Position numbers and translations under genes: made by a program. Of a stretch of 64,000 nt of DNA, positions 46,179 through 56,452 are shown in pieces (position 1 is the stretch's first letter; each line of letters begins with the position of its first letter). The DNA is taken from positions 186,001 to 250,000 of the forward strand of contig NZ_JAERJD010000005.1 in NCBI RefSeq assembly GCF_018257795.1, written 5' to 3'. Source of the stretch: Citrobacter sp. JGM124. Lineage in GTDB: Bacteria; Pseudomonadota; Gammaproteobacteria; Enterobacterales; Enterobacteriaceae. The notes under the pieces are model-generated. The model was not told the DNA's origin, searched no databases, and was given only the letters and a program-made list of their open reading frames with translations.

Positions 46179-48776
46179 GTGCTAGAAGAATACCGTAAGC
46201 ACGTGGCTGAGCGTGCAGCTGAAGGGATTGTTCCAAAACCCTTAGATGCGACTCAAATGGCCGCATTGGTTGAACTGTTAAAAAATCCACCGGTAGGCGA
46301 AGAAGCATTCCTGCTGGACTTAATTACCAACCGTGTTCCACCAGGTGTTGATGAAGCCGCTTATGTCAAAGCGGGCTTCCTGGCTGCCCTGGCCAAGGGT
46401 GAAGCTACCTCTTCACTGATTTCCCCTGAGAGGGCGATTGAACTGCTCGGCACGATGCAGGGGGGGTACAATATTCATCCCCTTATTGATGCACTTGATA
46501 ATGAAGTGCTGGCGCCAATTGCTGCCAAGGCTCTTTCCCATACCTTGCTGATGTTTGATAACTTCTATGATGTAGAAGAAAAAGCAAAAGCCGGCAATAA
46601 ATATGCCCAACAGGTTGTTAAGTCCTGGGCGGATGCCGAATGGTTCCTGTCCCGACCAAAGCTCGCTGAGAAAATTACGGTTACCGTATTTAAAGTTACG
46701 GGTGAAACCAACACTGACGACCTCTCTCCCGCACCTGATGCCTGGTCAAGACCTGATATTCCTCTTCATGCTTTGGCAATGCTGAAAACGGCCCGTGAAG
46801 GTATTGAGCCGGATAACAACGGTGTTATTGGTCCGATTAAACAAATCGAAGCGTTGAGCCAGAAAGGGTTCCCGTTAGCCTATGTAGGTGACGTTGTGGG
46901 TACCGGCTCATCTCGTAAGTCCGCCACTAACTCTGTACTGTGGTTTATGGGGGAAGACATTCCGTTTGTTCCTAATAAACGGGGCGGCGGTGTGGTTCTC
47001 GGTGGCAAAATTGCTCCCATTTTCTTTAATACCATGGAAGATGCCGGCGCTTTACCTGTTGAGGTGGATGTCTCCGACCTGAATATGGGAGATGTTATTG
47101 ATATCTACCCTTATCTTGGTGAAGTACGTAACCATGATACCAATGAATTGCTCGCTTCTTTTGCATTAAAAACAGACGTTCTGTTGGATGAAGTTCGTGC
47201 CGGCGGGCGTATTCCACTGATCATCGGCCGTGGCCTGACAACCAAAGCACGTGAAGCATTATCCCTGCCACACAGTGATGTATTCGTGCAGGCTAAAGAC
47301 GTGGCTGAAAGCGCTCGTGGTTACTCCCTGGCACAAAAAATGGTCGGGCGTGCTTGTGGCGTGGCTGGCGTTCGTCCAGGTGCTTACTGTGAGCCGAAAA
47401 TGACCTCTGTCGGTTCTCAGGATACGACGGGCCCAATGACGCGTGATGAGTTAAAAGACTTGGCATGTCTGGGTTTCTCTGCAGATTTAGTCATGCAGTC
47501 ATTTTGCCACACGGCGGCTTATCCAAAACCGGTTGATGTCACGACGCACCACACACTACCAGACTTCATTATGAACCGTGGTGGGGTTTCCCTGCGTCCA
47601 GGGGACGGTGTTATCCATTCCTGGCTGAACCGTATGCTGCTACCAGACACTGTAGGAACGGGTGGAGATTCTCATACCCGTTTCCCTATTGGTATCTCCT
47701 TCCCGGCAGGGTCCGGGCTGGTTGCGTTTGCTGCCGCCACAGGTGTCATGCCACTGGATATGCCTGAGTCAGTGCTGGTGCGTTTTAAAGGTGAAATGCA
47801 ACCCGGTATCACCCTGCGTGATTTGGTTCATGCGATTCCACTGTATGCTATTCGGCAGGGGCTGCTGACGGTTGAGAAAAAAGGGAAGAAAAATATCTTC
47901 TCAGGCCGCATTCTTGAAATCGAAGGCCTGCCAACGTTAAAAGTTGAGCAAGCGTTTGAACTCACGGATGCTTCTGCCGAGCGCTCTGCTGCTGGTTGTA
48001 CCATTAAGCTGGATCGTGAACCCATTGAAGAATACTTGCACTCCAATATCGTGTTGCTGAAGTGGATGATCGCGGAAGGTTATGGTGATCGTCGCACGAT
48101 TGAGCGTCGGATTCAGGGCATGGAAAAATGGCTGGCAGATCCACAATTGCTGGAAGCCGATGCGGACGCAGAATATGCCGCGGTGATCGAAATTGATCTG
48201 GCTGATATCAAAGAGCCAATTATCTGTGCTCCTAACGATCCTGATGATGCGCGTCTGCTGTCTGCTGTTGCTGGTGAGAAGATCGATGAAGTATTTATCG
48301 GTTCTTGCATGACCAATATTGGACATTTCCGCGCGGCGGGTAAACTGCTGGATAGTTATAAAGGGCAACTGCCAACCCGCCTGTGGGTGGCTCCGCCAAC
48401 CCGTATGGATGCTGCACAGTTAACCGAAGAAGGTTACTACAGTGTGTTTGGTAAGAGTGGTGCGCGTATTGAGATCCCAGGTTGTTCCTTGTGCATGGGT
48501 AACCAGGCTCGAGTGGCAGATGGTGCGACAGTGGTGTCGACTTCTACGCGTAACTTCCCGAACCGTTTAGGGACGGGGGCTAATGTCTTCCTGGCATCTG
48601 CAGAACTGGCCGCGGTATCTTCCCTGCTGGGTAAATTGCCTACCCCGGAAGAATATCAGAGCTATATCGCTCAGGTGGATAAAACCGCGGCAGACACTTA
48701 CCGTTACCTGAACTTTGACCAGCTCAGTCAGTACACAGACAAAGCAGACGGGGTCATTTTTCAGACCGGAGTGTGA
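46179..48776 (+). CDS. acnB: Aconitate hydratase B AcnB
   Basis: Main TCA-cycle aconitase of exponential growth, 865 residues as in E. coli. The N-terminal HEAT-like domain and domain 4 precede the iron-sulfur domains. The [4Fe-4S] ligands are in [11 protein letters not shown] (near residue 710) and [16 protein letters not shown] (near 769-772). When the cluster is lost, the apo-form binds mRNA in E. coli. The start codon is GTG 46179, with GCGAGGAGA just upstream. It is a single-gene unit between two strong terminators. Confidence 0.97.
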   Translation: MLEEYRKHVAERAAEGIVPKPLDATQMAALVELLKNPPVGEEAFLLDLITNRVPPGVDEAAYVKAGFLAALAKGEATSSLISPERAIELLGTMQGGYNIHPLIDALDNEVLAPIAAKALSHTLLMFDNFYDVEEKAKAGNKYAQQVVKSWADAEWFLSRPKLAEKITVTVFKVTGETNTDDLSPAPDAWSRPDIPLHALAMLKTAREGIEPDNNGVIGPIKQIEALSQKGFPLAYVGDVVGTGSSRKSATNSVLWFMGEDIPFVPNKRGGGVVLGGKIAPIFFNTMEDAGALPVEVDVSDLNMGDVIDIYPYLGEVRNHDTNELLASFALKTDVLLDEVRAGGRIPLIIGRGLTTKAREALSLPHSDVFVQAKDVAESARGYSLAQKMVGRACGVAGVRPGAYCEPKMTSVGSQDTTGPMTRDELKDLACLGFSADLVMQSFCHTAAYPKPVDVTTHHTLPDFIMNRGGVSLRPGDGVIHSWLNRMLLPDTVGTGGDSHTRFPIGISFPAGSGLVAFAAATGVMPLDMPESVLVRFKGEMQPGITLRDLVHAIPLYAIRQGLLTVEKKGKKNIFSGRILEIEGLPTLKVEQAFELTDASAERSAAGCTIKLDREPIEEYLHSNIVLLKWMIAEGYGDRRTIERRIQGMEKWLADPQLLEADADAEYAAVIEIDLADIKEPIICAPNDPDDARLLSAVAGEKIDEVFIGSCMTNIGHFRAAGKLLDSYKGQLPTRLWVAPPTRMDAAQLTEEGYYSVFGKSGARIEIPGCSLCMGNQARVADGATVVSTSTRNFPNRLGTGANVFLASAELAAVSSLLGKLPTPEEYQSYIAQVDKTAADTYRYLNFDQLSQYTDKADGVIFQTGV

Positions 48777-48810
48777 GGCTCACTCACGAGTACTGAATAA
48801 AAACTGAAAT

Positions 48811-48841
48811 AAAATGGCGACCCAGCAGGTCGCCATTTTTA
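48811..48841 (+). terminator. acnB terminator
   Basis: AAAATGGCGACC pairs with GGTCGCCATTTTT around a short CAGCA loop, giving about 12 pairs and a T-tract. Confidence 0.85.
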
Positions 48842-49163
48842 ATCCTGTCGAATGCCTGTGCTATGTTGTCACCGACCGATACTCATCACGTTTCTGTCAC
48901 CTTTAATACCCGCCGCTACAAGGCCCTGGTTTACCCCGAAAAATAACCGGAAAATGGCTCCCGCTAACGAGTCAGGCATGATACTTTGTTGCCCGCTCCA
49001 AAGGGGCATGAAATATAAATAGCTTGAGCCAGTCTCTGAGAAAGTGAACAACGATAATCTGACACAGAATTGTCTTAGATTGTTCTGATGCCATTAAGAA
49101 GAAGCCTGATCCTGGTTATATTATGTTAAAGATAACAACTGACTAACAGGAAACTGACACACT
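48842..49163. other. Intergenic region between acnB and the lipoprotein gene
   Basis: About 320 bases with no supported gene. A 60-codon minus-strand frame (48869-49051) contains LAGAIFRLFFGVNQGLVAAG but has no recognisable relatives, and I do not call it. The promoter of the lipoprotein gene must lie in the last 150 bases. Confidence 0.5.
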
Positions 49164-49925
49164 ATGATCCAGCGTATTGCCCCGTTCCTGATAGGGATAA
49201 CTTTTCTCATCAACGGATGCGCGAACACACAGGATAAGCAGAGTGCTGCTGATTTTAACGACGGGTCTACGCTGCTTAAAGTGGCACATCTTGCCTCTCC
49301 AACGGCGGATGGCTCTGCTTTATTTATCACTGTCGACGGTAAGGATGCTGGCTTTCTGCCGGTAGGGCAGGCGATACTGCTCCATGTTCCCGCAGGTAAG
49401 CATGAGGTCGGTGGCTATGCGCGCTCACTGATAGGCCATGTGACGATCCCTGGCATAACGGTAACAACCTCATTGGATGTACCGCGTTTTGTTGCTTACA
49501 AGGTGACGCAATACGATCCACTCTTTACGCTGCGCGGGATCGATCCACTCCCTCAGTCGGCACCGCTGCCGGAAAAGCAGGTCGCTAAATCTGAGCCTCT
49601 GCCACAGCCCAAAATAGTGGAACTCAGTACTCCAGAGAACAATACCGTCTCGGATACATCCAGCACACCCACTCCTGAGGCAAATCCGACCCCAGTAGCT
49701 CAGGAAAATGCTTCACAGCCAGCGCCAGCGGTGATCAGCGCGACGCCGGCACTTCCTCCGGTAATCACTGATAGCTCCCAGGGGGCAGTTTCTGACGCTA
49801 ATGCTGTTGATGCCGCCACGGATGCATCCCAGACCGTGCCGCCCCCACAGACCCAAATATCTACTTCCAGTGACGCTTCAGCCTCCGGGCAGCCAGCAGC
49901 CCCGCAATCCACGAAAACACCATGA
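49164..49925 (+). CDS. Putative lipoprotein with PEGA-like domain and Pro/Thr/Ala tail
   Basis: I do not recognise this 253-residue protein. A signal sequence of about 18 residues ends in LINGC, a slightly imperfect lipobox with Cys19 as the lipidated residue. A compact domain follows (about residues 35-135) with LFITVDGKDAGFLPVGQAIL and VPAGKHEVGGYARSL, the strand-glycine pattern seen in PEGA-like surface domains. The rest, from about 135 on, is a low-complexity region rich in proline, threonine, serine and alanine, typical of a wall-spanning or periplasmic linker. GGAAACTGA lies upstream of ATG. No equivalent gene sits at this place in E. coli. Confidence 0.75.
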   Translation: MIQRIAPFLIGITFLINGCANTQDKQSAADFNDGSTLLKVAHLASPTADGSALFITVDGKDAGFLPVGQAILLHVPAGKHEVGGYARSLIGHVTIPGITVTTSLDVPRFVAYKVTQYDPLFTLRGIDPLPQSAPLPEKQVAKSEPLPQPKIVELSTPENNTVSDTSSTPTPEANPTPVAQENASQPAPAVISATPALPPVITDSSQGAVSDANAVDAATDASQTVPPPQTQISTSSDASASGQPAAPQSTKTP

Positions 49926-49932
49926 TCAACAG

Positions 49933-49953
49933 ACAGGCGCGAGTCGCCTGTTT
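49933..49953 (+). terminator. Lipoprotein gene terminator
   Basis: ACAGGCG and CGCCTGT form a seven-base stem with a five-base loop, followed by TTT, eight bases after the stop codon. Confidence 0.5.
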
Positions 49954-50051
49954 CAACGCCTAAAAAGCCACGCACCGACAAGGTTTTCTTGCGATAATGG
50001 CGTCAGTGGTGCTGGCGATGCTGGCGGTTAAACACGAAACAGGAAAACATC

Positions 50052-50414
50052 ATGGAATATGAATTTTTACGGGATATCACAGGCCAGGTTCGTGTCCGGA
50101 TGTCAATGGGCCATGAGGTCGTGGGACACTGGTTTAATGAAGAGGTTAAGGGGAACATGGCGCTGCTGGACGAGATTGAGCAAGCCGTGTTATCCCTCAA
50201 GGGGAGTGAGCGCCAGTGGCAGTTAGTGGGACATGAATATACCCTGTGGCTGGATAGCGAAGAAGTTATGATCCGCGCGAATCAACTGGCTATTACAGGG
50301 GACGAAATGGAAGAAGGCATGAGCTACTACGACGAAGAGAGCCTCTCATTTTGTGGTGTTGAGGATTTTCTGCGGGTAGCTCACGCTTACCGTGAGTTTT
50401 TACTGTCCCGCTAA
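50052..50414 (+). CDS. yacL: UPF0231 family protein YacL
   Basis: Conserved 120-residue protein of unknown function found across enterobacteria next to acnB and speD. It retains [33 protein letters not shown] and the acidic [17 protein letters not shown]. It is predicted soluble and cytoplasmic, with no signal peptide. AGGAAAACATC precedes ATG 50052. It converges with speD. Confidence 0.93.
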   Translation: MEYEFLRDITGQVRVRMSMGHEVVGHWFNEEVKGNMALLDEIEQAVLSLKGSERQWQLVGHEYTLWLDSEEVMIRANQLAITGDEMEEGMSYYDEESLSFCGVEDFLRVAHAYREFLLSR

Positions 50415-50417
50415 GAG

Positions 50418-50437
50418 GTGGAGCATTGATGCTCCAC
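50418..50437. terminator. Convergent hairpin between yacL and speD
   Basis: GTGGAGCAT and ATGCTCCAC form a nine-base perfect stem with a two-base gap between convergent genes. There is no clear T-tract in either direction, so termination is only likely. Confidence 0.4.
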
Positions 50438-50447
50438 ACTGTCATGC

Positions 50448-51242
50448 CTATATTGCGGGAATATTCCGCGCGTAGTAAATCTCACGCATCTCTTTCCACA
50501 GCAGGCTGGTAATCATTTCACGTTCCTCATGGCTGAGGTCTTCCGGGTTGGTATTAAACAGATAATGTTTAAGATCAAACTCTTTCAGTAGCATCTTCGT
50601 GTGGAAGATATTTTCCTGATACACATTCACATCCACCATGTCGTACAGGGCTTTCATATCCTCAGACATAAAATTCTGAATCGAATTAATTTCATGATCG
50701 ATAAAATGTTTCATCCCCTGTACGTCACGGGTAAAACCGCGAACCCGATAGTCGATGGTCACAATATCACTCTCAAGCTGGTGAATCAGGTAGTTGAGAG
50801 CATTCAGTGGTGAAATAACCCCACAAGTAGAGACTTCAATATCTGCCCTGAAAGTACATAGCCCACCTTCCGGGTGGCTTTCTGGATAGGTATGCACACA
50901 GATATGACTCTTATCAAGGTGGGCAACAATAGCGTCGGGGAGCGGGCCGGGGCGTTCAGACTGGTCGATACTCTGTGGATCTATGGGTTCTTCGCTGACC
51001 AAAATCGTGACACTGGCACCCTGTGGCTCATAATCTTGCCGGGCAATATTTAAAATATTAGCCCCAATAATGGAGCACGTCTCACTGAGGATCTCGGTGA
51101 GGCGATTGGCGTTATACAGTTCATCAATGTAAGCGATATAACCATCACGCTGGGCCGCTGTTTTGGCATAGCAGATATCATAGATACAAAAACTCAGGCT
51201 TTTGGTCAGATTGTTAAAGCCGTGCAGTTTCAGTTTTTTCAA
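50448..51242 (-). CDS. speD: S-adenosylmethionine decarboxylase SpeD
   Basis: Pyruvoyl enzyme that makes decarboxylated S-adenosylmethionine, the aminopropyl donor used by SpeE. The proenzyme is self-cleaved at Lys111-Ser112 in [18 protein letters not shown], and Ser112 becomes the pyruvoyl group. 264 residues, as in E. coli. The start codon is TTG at 51242, conserved with E. coli, with GAGGAG upstream. It follows speE on the minus strand with a 30-base gap. Confidence 0.95.
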   Translation of the reverse strand: MKKLKLHGFNNLTKSLSFCIYDICYAKTAAQRDGYIAYIDELYNANRLTEILSETCSIIGANILNIARQDYEPQGASVTILVSEEPIDPQSIDQSERPGPLPDAIVAHLDKSHICVHTYPESHPEGGLCTFRADIEVSTCGVISPLNALNYLIHQLESDIVTIDYRVRGFTRDVQGMKHFIDHEINSIQNFMSEDMKALYDMVDVNVYQENIFHTKMLLKEFDLKHYLFNTNPEDLSHEEREMITSLLWKEMREIYYARNIPAI

Positions 51243-51272
51243 TTTATGTTTTTCTCCTCAGACAGGTGACAA

Positions 51273-52124
51273 TCACAGGGCATCTTGCAGATATTGCGGG
51301 AGTGCAAAAGCTGCGGTATGAATAGCGGGGTTATAGTAGCGGCAGGTGATACCTGCTTTATGAAAACGCGCCTGAATCAACTCACTCGACAGATGACGCA
51401 TCCCTGGATTATCACAGGCCCAGGCAAAAGTCATAATCCCCCCATAATAAGTTGGGATCGCGGCCTGATAAAAGCTGACATCCTCGAAGGAATGGCTGAG
51501 TTTACGATGGCTATTAATCGCCTCATCTTGTTGTAAGAAACAGACACCATTTTGGGCAACAAAGATCCCGTTTGGGTTGAGGCAACGATGACAGCCCTCA
51601 TAAAATGCTGAAGTAAATAAGCTCTCACCAGGGCCAATCGGATCAGTACAGTCAGAGATAATCACGTCAAAGGTTTGCGAAGTCTGGTTTACAAAATTGA
51701 CTCCGTCATCAATGACCAGTTTAAAGCGCGGATCGTCATAACTGCCAGCATTGTGATTAGGAAGATATTGCCGGCAGAAAGAAACGACACCTGCGTCAAT
51801 CTCTACCATCGTAATGGTTTCAACAGTTTTATGGCGTGCCACTTCACGCAGCATGCCCCCATCACCGCCACCAATGATCAGAACATGCTTCGCCTGCCCA
51901 TGAGCAAACAGCGGGACGTGCGCCATCATTTCGTGGTAAATAAACTCATCACGCTCCGTTGTTTGCACCACCCCATCCAGGGCCATCACGCGACCGAATG
52001 CTTCATTCTCGAAAATAATCAGATCCTGATGATCAGTCTTTTCATGGTAGAGCACTTTATCAATGGTAAAGTACTGACCAAACTTATCATGCAGCGTCTC
52101 TTGCCACACCGATTTCTGCGTCAT
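51273..52124 (-). CDS. speE: Spermidine synthase SpeE
   Basis: Aminopropyltransferase joining decarboxylated SAM to putrescine. The nucleotide-binding loop [19 protein letters not shown], the acidic [16 protein letters not shown] and the catalytic [18 protein letters not shown] are intact. The start at ATG 52124 ([16 protein letters not shown]) has GGAGG seven bases upstream and gives 283 residues; E. coli has 288, with a few more at the C-terminus. A longer frame to 52151 is not supported. First gene of the speE-speD operon. Confidence 0.94.
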   Translation of the reverse strand: MTQKSVWQETLHDKFGQYFTIDKVLYHEKTDHQDLIIFENEAFGRVMALDGVVQTTERDEFIYHEMMAHVPLFAHGQAKHVLIIGGGDGGMLREVARHKTVETITMVEIDAGVVSFCRQYLPNHNAGSYDDPRFKLVIDDGVNFVNQTSQTFDVIISDCTDPIGPGESLFTSAFYEGCHRCLNPNGIFVAQNGVCFLQQDEAINSHRKLSHSFEDVSFYQAAIPTYYGGIMTFAWACDNPGMRHLSSELIQARFHKAGITCRYYNPAIHTAAFALPQYLQDAL

Positions 52125-52232
52125 TGCTGATACCTCCAGGATTGAGCTCATTGAAAAGCAAGCAAAATATCATAGCCAACAATGCCCGGCGATGCACGGT
52201 CATTGTTGGAACAAGAAAGCAGGGCAGGGAGA

Positions 52233-52580
52233 TTACTTCACATAAGCCAGCAGATTGAGCGAGTCTCTCGCCAGCGCTTTGCATTTCTTATCGGTGGCAA
52301 TTTTGATGCCACTGAGATCGTTGTAACTCTCTTCACCCAAGGCTTTCATGTTGACGAGATCGTAGTTACTCAGATCCCATCTATTTTGCTGGGCAAAGAA
52401 AACCAGCGCACGGCGTATCTGGTCATTAGGCAGACTTTGGTAGCCACAATCATTTTTCAAAAAAACAAACACAGCCGTTAAATCAGCCAGGTCTTCGGCT
52501 TCGGGTTCACTTAGTGCCATACTGCTGGCGGAAAAGCCGAGCAATGCACTGAGTAATAATGTCTTTACTCCGATGTTCAT
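52233..52580 (-). CDS. yacC: Conserved periplasmic protein YacC
   Basis: Small exported protein of 115 residues, unknown function, a PulS/OutS-like relative by its E. coli annotation. A signal peptide (about 22 residues, ending near SASSMA) is followed by EAEDLADLTAVFVFLKNDCG and IRRALVFFAQQNRWDLSNYD. Two cysteines (NDCGY and KKCKAL) probably form a disulfide. The start at ATG 52580 has GGTGG upstream; an ATG at 52592 lacks a ribosome site. It diverges from cueO. Confidence 0.9.
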   Translation of the reverse strand: MNIGVKTLLLSALLGFSASSMALSEPEAEDLADLTAVFVFLKNDCGYQSLPNDQIRRALVFFAQQNRWDLSNYDLVNMKALGEESYNDLSGIKIATDKKCKALARDSLNLLAYVK

Positions 52581-52660
52581 CACATCCACCATCTTGAATC
52601 AGATAATAAACGTTAACACAGTTAAACGGGGCGAGACGATATTTATTATGCGTTGAAAAA

Positions 52661-52691
52661 TTGCCCTTGTCGGGGCCCGTTGATCTGTTAT
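52661..52691 (+). promoter_or_regulatory. Candidate MerR/CueR-type promoter of cueO
   Basis: A -35-like TTGCCC (52661-52666) and -10-like TGTTAT (52686-52691) are 19 bases apart, the long spacing typical of MerR-family promoters, with a GCCC-N6-GGGC palindrome starting in the -35 box. It differs from the E. coli CueR site, so the assignment is weak. Confidence 0.3.
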
Positions 52692-52725
52692 CGTCCCTCG
52701 TCTGGACTGACGAAAGGAATTGAAT

Positions 52726-54321
52726 ATGCATCGTCGCGATTTTATAAAATATTCTGCAGCATTGGGAGCCTACGGGGCATTACCACTCTGGAGCCGTATG
52801 GCCCTGGCTGCCACAAGCCCGGCGCTACCCATCCCCCCGTTGCTGACTGCGGATGCCAACAGCCGCATCCGCCTGGATATCAAGGCTGGAACGACCCATT
52901 TTGCGGGTAAAATCGCCACCACCTATGGTTACAATGGCTCTCTGCTGGGGCCTGCGCTGAAACTGCGTCAGGGAAAAACAGTGACCGTTGATATGTATAA
53001 TCATCTCCCAGAAGAAACCACCGTTCACTGGCATGGGCTGGAAGTTCCTGGTGATGTTGATGGTGGGCCACAGGGGATCATTGCTGCTGGTGGCCGTCGT
53101 AGTGTCACCTTTACTCCGGATCAGCGGGCAGCAACCTGCTGGTTTCATCCTCATCAGCATGGAAAAACCGGCCGCCAAGTGGCGATGGGGCTATCAGGAC
53201 TGGTACTGATTGATGATACCGAAAGCGGAATGCTCCGTTTACCCTCACTTTGGGGAATCGATGATGTTCCCTTAATTATTCAGGATAAACGCTTTAATGA
53301 GCAGGGGGAAATTGACTACCAGCTCGATATCATGACTGCGGCGGTTGGCTGGTTTGGCGATACGTTATTATGCAATGGTGCACTCTATCCTCAACATGCG
53401 AACCCACGAGGCTGGTTACGCTTACGCTTGCTGAATGGTTGTAATGCACGATCCTTAAAGATTGCCACCAGTGATAACCGCCCACTCTATGTGATCGCCA
53501 GTGATGGGGGTTTTCTGGCAGAACCAGTGAAAGTCAGCCAACTGGAGATGTTTATGGGCGAGCGTTTTGAGGTGTTGGTAGACACCTCAGATGGACAGCC
53601 ATTTGATATTGTCACGTTGCCAGTTAAACAGATAGGAATGACCCTCGCGCCCTTTGACGACGTAGTGCCAGTAGTTCACATCCAGCCGTTGACCCTGAAT
53701 GCATCAGGTGAGCTCCCGGATCAATTAGTTCCTGTTCCGCCACTGCCGGGATCAAGTGGCCTGACGGAGCGTCACTTTCATTTGATGATGAACCCCAAGC
53801 TTGATCAACTTGGAATGCAGATGCTAATGGATAAATATGGCATGCAAGCTATGGCAGGAATCGATCATGGTGCGATGGATCACGCCGCAATGGGCCACGG
53901 GGACATGAAAACCGATACAATGGACCATATGCAGCATGGGAATATGACGCATGGAAAACATCCGGCTGAATTTGACTTCCATAACGCCAATATGATCAAT
54001 GGAAAAGCCTTTACCATGGATACCATTGCCTTCACTGCGCCAAAAGGAAAAGTGGAAAAATGGGTGATATCCGGCGAAGGAGATATGATGCTGCACCCGT
54101 TTCATATTCACGGCACTCAATTCCGTATTCTGACTGAAAATGGCAAACCTGTGCCTGCTCATCGTCAAGGCTTTAAAGACACGGTGAAGGTGGAAGGAGC
54201 AACCAGTGAGATACTGGTACATTTTGAGCACAGTGCTACACCAGAACAGGCTTATATGGCCCACTGCCACCTGCTGGAACATGAAGACACTGGCATGATG
54301 CTTGGATTTAGTGTCAGGTAG
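52726..54321 (+). CDS. cueO: Multicopper oxidase CueO
   Basis: Periplasmic copper-resistance oxidase exported by the Tat system: the signal begins [20 protein letters not shown] with the twin arginine at residues 3-4. Copper ligands are visible in [30 protein letters not shown] and [14 protein letters not shown], covering the trinuclear and type 1 sites. A methionine- and histidine-rich insert (near residues 355-405, [12 protein letters not shown], then [15 protein letters not shown]) binds extra copper. The start at ATG 52726 has AAAGGAA upstream and 531 residues. CueR regulation is expected. Confidence 0.95.
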   Translation: MHRRDFIKYSAALGAYGALPLWSRMALAATSPALPIPPLLTADANSRIRLDIKAGTTHFAGKIATTYGYNGSLLGPALKLRQGKTVTVDMYNHLPEETTVHWHGLEVPGDVDGGPQGIIAAGGRRSVTFTPDQRAATCWFHPHQHGKTGRQVAMGLSGLVLIDDTESGMLRLPSLWGIDDVPLIIQDKRFNEQGEIDYQLDIMTAAVGWFGDTLLCNGALYPQHANPRGWLRLRLLNGCNARSLKIATSDNRPLYVIASDGGFLAEPVKVSQLEMFMGERFEVLVDTSDGQPFDIVTLPVKQIGMTLAPFDDVVPVVHIQPLTLNASGELPDQLVPVPPLPGSSGLTERHFHLMMNPKLDQLGMQMLMDKYGMQAMAGIDHGAMDHAAMGHGDMKTDTMDHMQHGNMTHGKHPAEFDFHNANMINGKAFTMDTIAFTAPKGKVEKWVISGEGDMMLHPFHIHGTQFRILTENGKPVPAHRQGFKDTVKVEGATSEILVHFEHSATPEQAYMAHCHLLEHEDTGMMLGFSVR

Positions 54322-54460
54322 AAACCCTTTCGTTAGGCTACTTTTGTCGGTTGGGCACCGGGCTTTGCCCAACTGGCTGGCTATAACTGAGTCGGGTTCT
54401 TAGTCACGGATCCCAGGCTTTTGATGGTATACTTTCGGGCTTGATATTTGACGCAGTATT

Positions 54461-54563
54461 ATACACGTCATAGTTCAGGTGGCAGGGGATTGGCTAATCC
54501 ATATCCATCGTGCGCTTGACAGGGGCAGTTCCCCTGCCTGCGGTTTGAACTATTCAGTGTGTA
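54461..54563. mobile_element. ERIC-related MITE with atypical core
   Basis: A 103-base element whose left end (ATACACGTCATAGTTCA) and right end (TGAACTATTCAGTGTGT) are imperfect inverted repeats matching the ends of the ERIC copies at 56047. The core differs from ERIC and has its own stem (CAGGGGCAGTTCCCCTG). It sits between cueO and hpt, upstream of hpt. Probably an ERIC derivative or a related non-autonomous element. Confidence 0.55.
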
Positions 54564-54611
54564 CCTTGAACTGCCTGAATGTATTTATCTTAAAATCAAA
54601 CGGTTACATTT

Positions 54612-55148
54612 ATGAAGCATACAGTTGAAGTCATGATCCCGGAAGCGGAACTCAAAGCCCGTATTGCAGAGCTGGGCCGCCAGATAACTGAGCACTATCG
54701 TGATAGTGGCAGTGACATGGTGCTGGTAGGATTATTGCGTGGATCATTCATGTTTATGGCTGATTTATGCCGGGAAGTACAGGTACCACATGAAGTGGAT
54801 TTCATGACGGCTTCCAGCTATGGTAGCGGAATGTCTACCACCCGTGATGTTAAAATTCTCAAAGATCTTGATGAAGATATTCGCGGTAAAGATGTACTGA
54901 TTGTTGAAGATATTATTGACTCAGGTAACACACTGAGCAAAGTGCGTGAAATCCTTAGCCTGAGAGAACCAAAATCGCTGGCAATTTGTACATTACTGGA
55001 TAAACCCACCCGCAGGGAAGTAGACGTCCCGGTTGAGTATGTTGGGTTTTCTATTCCGGACAAGTTTGTTGTCGGTTATGGCATTGATTATGCTCAACGT
55101 TACCGTCATCTTCCCTACGTGGGTAATGTCGTCATACTGGAAGAGTAA
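54612..55148 (+). CDS. hpt: Hypoxanthine phosphoribosyltransferase Hpt
   Basis: Purine salvage enzyme converting hypoxanthine (and guanine, weakly) with PRPP to the nucleotide. 178 residues. The PRPP-binding motif [17 protein letters not shown] is near residue 96, and the base-recognition region ([19 protein letters not shown]) follows. Very close to E. coli Hpt. It stands alone with its own terminator. The gap to can is 147 bases. Confidence 0.95.
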   Translation: MKHTVEVMIPEAELKARIAELGRQITEHYRDSGSDMVLVGLLRGSFMFMADLCREVQVPHEVDFMTASSYGSGMSTTRDVKILKDLDEDIRGKDVLIVEDIIDSGNTLSKVREILSLREPKSLAICTLLDKPTRREVDVPVEYVGFSIPDKFVVGYGIDYAQRYRHLPYVGNVVILEE

Positions 55149-55218
55149 TCGACACCAGAAACTAAAAACAGTTTTCCTGAATGCTGAGTTGTACTGTTGT
55201 TTAGTCTTTTAGCCAACA

Positions 55219-55252
55219 ACCTGAAAGAGAAAATTTCTTCTCTCTTTCAGGT
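55219..55252 (+). terminator. hpt terminator
   Basis: ACCTGAAAGAGA and TCTCTTTCAGGT form a 12-base perfect stem with a ten-base loop, followed by TTGTTTTA. Confidence 0.8.
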
Positions 55253-55295
55253 TTGTTTTATTAAAGGCCGTTATCGCTAACTACAATACTGCCAT

Positions 55296-55976
55296 TTACT
55301 GAGAAGATGCTAACTCACGCTGACCACGGTTGAGCTGTTTAAGGTTAGCAATACCACTGCGGTAACCTTGTTCCAGGGTTTCTCCACTGGTTGAAGAGAC
55401 TTCCAGATTACGTAAACGCCCATCATGGATACCGTAAACCCAGCCATGAACGGTTACTTTTTGGCCTCGTTTCCATGCTGACTGTAAAATGGTGGAATGG
55501 CCAATGTTATAGACTTGTTCCATCACATTCAGCTCACACAAAGCATCCATTCGTTCTTCTGGCGGTAGCTGCCCCAGTAATGAACTATGCTTGAACCATA
55601 AATCGCGAATGTGCAGTAGCCAGTTATTAATAAGACCAAGCTCTGTGTTGTCCACGGCGGCCTGAACACCACCGCAGCCATAGTGGCCACAGATAATAAT
55701 ATGCTCGACTTCAAGAACGTCCACAGCATACTGAACAACAGACAGGCAATTTAGATCAGTATGAACAACCAGATTGGCAACATTACGGTGTACGAAAAGT
55801 TCGCCAGGCTCGAGCCCCGTGAGGCGTTCAGCAGGCACGCGACTGTCGGAACAACCAATCCACAAAAAACGCGGTTTTTGAGCTTGAGCAAGGCGTTCAA
55901 AAAAGCCAGGATCTTCATCAATTAATAAAGAAGACCACTGTGCATTATTACTAATGAGCGTATCGATATCTTTCAT
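55296..55976 (-). CDS. can: Beta-carbonic anhydrase Can
   Basis: Zinc enzyme interconverting CO2 and bicarbonate, essential for growth in air in E. coli. Zinc ligands are Cys42, Asp44 and the pair His98/Cys101 ([12 protein letters not shown] and [15 protein letters not shown]). The start at ATG 55976 ([14 protein letters not shown]) gives 226 residues, slightly longer than the E. coli 220 because of a different C-terminal tail. A frame extending to 56057 reaches toward the ERIC array and is not supported. It diverges from yadG. Confidence 0.95.
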   Translation of the reverse strand: MKDIDTLISNNAQWSSLLIDEDPGFFERLAQAQKPRFLWIGCSDSRVPAERLTGLEPGELFVHRNVANLVVHTDLNCLSVVQYAVDVLEVEHIIICGHYGCGGVQAAVDNTELGLINNWLLHIRDLWFKHSSLLGQLPPEERMDALCELNVMEQVYNIGHSTILQSAWKRGQKVTVHGWVYGIHDGRLRNLEVSSTSGETLEQGYRSGIANLKQLNRGQRELASSQ

Positions 55977-56046
55977 TAAGGGTGGACTGCCTGTAACCGA
56001 ATAGGTGTGTAGGGTTAATATAGGGCAAGTTAAATTATTTTTAAAT

Positions 56047-56406
56047 ATACACGTCATAGTTCAAGTTGCAGGGGCGTTGGCCGTCCTCGCTCACCCCGGT
56101 CACTGACCAGCGTCAGCTCCCGGGGATTCGCTGCGTTGCCGCCTTCCTGCAACTTGAACTATTTAGTGTATGAATGAATGTCATAGTTCAGGCAGCAGGG
56201 GCGTTGGCAGTCCTCGCTCACCCCGGTCACTGACCAGTGTCAGCTCCCGGGGATTCGCTGCGTTGCCGCCTTCCTGCAACTTGAACTGTTTAGTGTATGA
56301 ATGAATGTCATAGTTCAGGCAGCAGGGGCGTTGGCTGTCCTCGCTCACCCCGGTCACTGACCAGTGTCAGTTCCCGGGATTCGCTGTGTTGCCGCCAGCC
56401 TGCGGC
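56047..56406. repeat. Tandem array of three ERIC elements
   Basis: Three copies of an ERIC/IRU element repeat every 127 bases (landmarks at 56053, 56180 and 56307). Copy one has perfect terminal arms AGTTCAAGTTGCAGG and CCTGCAACTTGAACT. The core carries the diagnostic CGCTCACCCCGGTCACT and CTCCCGGGGATTC, matching the known ERIC core. Copies two and three share variant left ends (AGTTCAGGCAGC). Copy three lacks the right end and runs into GCCTGCGGC. The array occupies most of the divergent can-yadG region, leaving about 45 bases before yadG. Confidence 0.9.
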
Positions 56407-56452
56407 TAAAAAATTATTTTGCGTACAGTATCGAAAAGGTAAGTAAACACCC

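Noticed and set aside
48869-49051. A 60-codon minus-strand frame after acnB
   Set aside because: No ribosome site and no recognised relatives; kept only as a note in the intergenic entry.
56047-56406. CRISPR array
   Set aside because: Period is 127 bases with near-identical units and no unique spacers; the core matches ERIC.
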